Positions 47,158 through 50,153 of a DNA stretch of 50,153 bases are shown here, in pieces. The DNA is taken from contig JNEM01008434.1 of the NCBI GenBank assembly GCA_000697335.1, positions 1 through 50,153 on the forward strand. Direction: 5' to 3'. Both the position numbers and the translations under genes were made by a program. The notes beneath the pieces are model-generated. The model had not been told where the DNA came from. It worked only from the letters and a program-made list of their open reading frames with translations, and made no database searches. Every line of letters begins with the position of its first letter. The first letter of the stretch is position 1. Source of the stretch: Conidiobolus incongruus B7586 (taxonomy: Eukaryota; Entomophthoromycota; Entomophthoromycetes; Entomophthorales; Conidiobolaceae).

Positions 47158-49770
47158 TATATATAATTAACAACTGAATAAATAATATATTATATTAAAT
47201 GAGATATCTTGTATATTTGTACAAAGGTAAAATGCAAAGTGGATTAAATATATCTAAAGGTCTATAAATGGAGAAACAAAAACAAACAAGGAAGAAGTGA
47301 TAAGGAAAATGTTCTACTTATATATGAATTGGCTAAGATCAAAAATGTGGAGAATGAGGGAAAGTGGGATTCTCAAAGTACATAAAAGAGGGGATGAGGA
47401 GAGTACTGAAATCAATAAGGGAAAAAGATAATCACCCGATTAGTTTAGTTAAGGATTGTTGAACTAAAAATTTCAAATTTGGTTTCAATTAATTCATTTT
47501 ATATTAAATTAATAATCATAGGAATTAATTCAACTAGCTTTATATTGACTATCATCAACAATTTATTAATTTAAAGTTTAAAGAATTTTGCCAATTTGAT
47601 TCAAGTTAAAATTGTTATTCTCTTATTTTAGTTAATAGAATGATATATTTTTTTGAACAATTCGTGATAAATTAGGGAGAATAAGGCATGTGAATGAATT
47701 CATAATTTAATGTACATAATCAATTTTTCATTATGTTATATCACACTTCAATTGTTGTTTATTATACTTTAAATATCATGATATACTCTTAATTACAATA
47801 CATTTATCAATACAAATATTTTGCGTAGCAAAAATTACCCCATCTCTGTCATATAATATAAGTGGAGAATTGAAATAGAATCAGCTATTTATAAAATTTT
47901 ATTAATTAAATCAAAGATTTTTAACTAAATTATAAACAAATGGTAATATTTAATTGATTGGATTGAAAATGACGATGATTTTAATAATAAAAATATTGGA
48001 GGAACTATAGTTTTATCTAATCATTGTGGAGATTAGTTGATCACTCGAATTTCTTGCAATCCTTTCAAACTTAACTAAATATAGGAAATTATCAAACATT
48101 TTATTTTTTTTCTAATAAGTGTTATTCTAAAACAAATATGATCAAAATGAGTTGAATCTTATATCCTTATTATTTGAAAACATTATAAATTGGAACTTTA
48201 ATTCAATTGTACATAATGTATTTGAATATTAATAGTTTTTTATACTAGAAACTATATTAATTAGCTAAGTTTAAAATTATGTTTTAATTACTTAAACAAG
48301 TTAAATAAATTTCGATACAAAAATATTCGTCAATTGTTCAATTTGTTAGCCACTTGTAGATGATATCATTAATAATAAAATAACAAATATTTAATCCATT
48401 TAGTTTAGGTTCAATTATCACAAATTTTATAATAATAATTTATTGGTTAATAAATTATCGGGATTTAATATATTCAATATTTTATTTGTTATGATTTTAT
48501 TGAATTAAGTTAATAATGTTAATTAGATCAATTTTTTTAGATATTTAGGTATTTTTAATCAATATTTATCACTCTTGATATTGGGAAATTATTGAAATTT
48601 AAGCCTATTGGTTACAATTCAATAGTATGAACTATTTAATTATTTATTCATTGATGAATTAGTGTAAAACCTATCGTAATTATTAGAGAGTTTAGCTGAA
48701 CCTAGATTTGTAGTTTATTTAAAAATATTAATATTATAAAACAATTAAATATAAATTTATTTTATATTTTTAATCTAACTTGAAAAATCACTATTTTAAT
48801 CATAGAGAGGATTGATAATGCTTTACGTATACAAGATACAAGCTATAGATTGATAGATTAAATATTACTTTTGATTTTGCTTAATATATTAAATTATAAA
48901 ATCAATATGATTTAAGTTATCAATGAAAATATTCAGTGATTATTAAATCATTTACATATGAATTAAACATTTCAATTTTCGAATTAAAATTGGTCATTAT
49001 AAATATTTTGATAAATTTAATTATATAACTTGATAAATACTAGTGCCCTTTCCAGAAAATAGGCACTTAAATAAAATTTATATTGTTATTTATTTAACAA
49101 TCTAGATTTATCAATATCTAATAACAATGCTAAATTAATAATTGAAAAAAAATTCTAAATAGGATGATAAAGGAATATAATTGACTAAATTTCTAAGCCC
49201 ACGTGAATTAGATAATTTCAAACTGATGATTCAATTATTATGTTTGAGTCTTAATATTCACTTAGAAATATGAACATGGTTCCAACAAATATGTTAATAT
49301 TTATTAAATACTTATTAGTAGTTATTTAGAGAAATTTATAACAATTCCATAATCATATAAATTTTAGTATATTTTGATTGGATCGCATTCTATGACATTT
49401 ATCATATTAGAAATAGTTTATTATCAATCTATTATCTACCAATGATGTTTTTTGACTTGTTAAAATCTCTGCAATAATTATAAGATATAATTCAATTTAA
49501 ATACAGTAATGATTCTTCCTTTGATAATATTATAATTGTAATTTATTCGGTATAATTGATGCTTTACTAATACCATGAAAGCTAAAAATTTAATTGAGAT
49601 ATAAATAGTCCAATTTAAAAATGGATTTTCTTTGAAAATTCTTTTCAAAAACCGCCTTTCAGTATATATTTATGTAATGTATATGGTTGGAAGATTAAAT
49701 ACTTTGCATTATTAAAGCATATCATTATAATTTAAAACCTCATTATTTTTAAATATAATTATCATTAAAA
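47158..49770. other. AT-rich intergenic sequence upstream of the orphan gene
   Basis: About 2.6 kb. The part nearest the orphan gene (47160-47460) is less AT-rich and purine-rich on the plus strand, probably its promoter. The remainder is ordinary AT desert without recognisable genes. Confidence 0.6.
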
Positions 49771-50153
49771 TTATTTAATAGTTGAAAAATAAACTATTTG
49801 TAGGGGGTTAACGCTGACAACAATGGGTTTTACGAGCTTAAACGAGGAATCGCCAGTGGTAAACGATAAATTACCACGGAATTAAGGGAAATTATTGGGG
49901 TTCACCAAAGTAGGTGAAAAAGACTTGCTACGAATCGGGTTCTTCGAATAAAGTAAATATCTCACGCTTGTCACGACTCAACACTTTTGTAAGGGTTACA
50001 AGAAAAACTTAGAGACTGTATACTTTTGAAAATGAAGATAGAAGATATGTTTATTAGTTTGCTTATGATAATCTTATATTAGGCTCCATTGTTGATTTTT
50101 GTGGACATGAATGACTTACGGGCGGAAAGTAATAGGATCAACTAGTTCATGGG
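49771..50153 (-). pseudogene. Partial, probably damaged gene running off the right edge
   Basis: GC rises sharply at 49800 to gene-like values. On the minus strand the edge fragment 50120-50153 reads HELVDPITFRP and ends at a perfect GTAAGT donor. An acceptor at 49928-49929 continues in the same phase with KSFSPTLVNPNNFP and then a stop (49882-49884). Beyond that stop the same frame goes on for 36 coding-like codons (FRGNLSFTTGDSSFKLVKP and VVSVNPLQIVYF) to about 49771. Either this is the true 3' end of a gene, with a short coding-like trailer, or the gene is broken. The implied 190-nt intron is long for this genome and is itself partly open. Family not recognised; a mobile-element origin cannot be excluded. 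Confidence 0.4.

Noticed and set aside
49800-50153. LTR or other mobile-element terminus
   Set aside because: No terminal repeat partner, primer-binding site or element gene is visible in the window; a cut-off coding gene explains the GC and frame better. It cannot be excluded without sequence to the right.
1-50153. CRISPR arrays, rRNA genes, recognisable transposons or retroelements
   Set aside because: No regularly spaced repeats, no rRNA core sequences and no reverse transcriptase, integrase or transposase motif were seen on either strand.

Overview
The window is nuclear DNA of an AT-rich, intron-bearing eukaryote, most likely an early-diverging (zygomycete-grade) fungus; a Conidiobolus/Entomophthoromycotina-type genome is a plausible guess but not proven. 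Reasons: compact genes with standard stop codons sit in very AT-rich flanks, introns are nearly all 47-72 nt GT-AG, and the gene set is fungal in character (a Hal4/Sat4-type kinase, Ste14, Tim23, fungal-style MATE exporters). It nevertheless keeps things that Dikarya usually lack: a 7-dehydrocholesterol reductase, a GPI-specific phospholipase D, an NR2C2AP homologue, and what looks like a U12-type AT-AC intron.

Layout. 1-8790: two tandem, same-strand paralogous MATE exporters (the first cut by the window edge) separated by a 6.2 kb AT desert. 8791-14936: desert with one coding-like island. 14937-26294: a gene cluster with TIM23(-), rtf2(+), a small secreted protein resembling an M14 carboxypeptidase propeptide(-), a ten-exon GPI-PLD(-), a two-RRM acidic protein(+), STE14/ICMT(-) and NR2C2AP(+). 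TIM23/rtf2, GPI-PLD/RRM and ICMT/NR2C2AP are divergent pairs sharing upstream regions. 26295-31924: desert with a dead MGMT (O6-alkylguanine-DNA methyltransferase) gene and an unrecognised decayed multi-exon gene. 31925-33040: a Hal4-like kinase that lacks the catalytic aspartates. 33041-37348: desert with a GC-rich relic near 36.5-36.8 kb. 37349-39177: a PARN-type deadenylase. 41727-43169: DHCR7. 46654-47157: an orphan Ser/Lys-rich protein. 49771-50153: a coding-like, partial and probably damaged gene running off the right edge.

No single operon-like system is present. Functionally the genes cover membrane transport and lipid biology (MATE, GPI-PLD, ICMT, DHCR7), mitochondrial import (TIM23), RNA metabolism (PARN, RRM protein), replication-fork maintenance (rtf2) and signalling (pseudokinase). 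The most notable observations are the AT-AC intron, a PARN intron whose retention would keep the frame open and add a hydrophobic tail, a stand-alone peptidase-propeptide-like secreted protein, and several GC-elevated coding relics that suggest the deserts are eroded gene space. Exon models were assembled by eye; every model reported as intact closes in frame, and several match the length of the human homologue closely.
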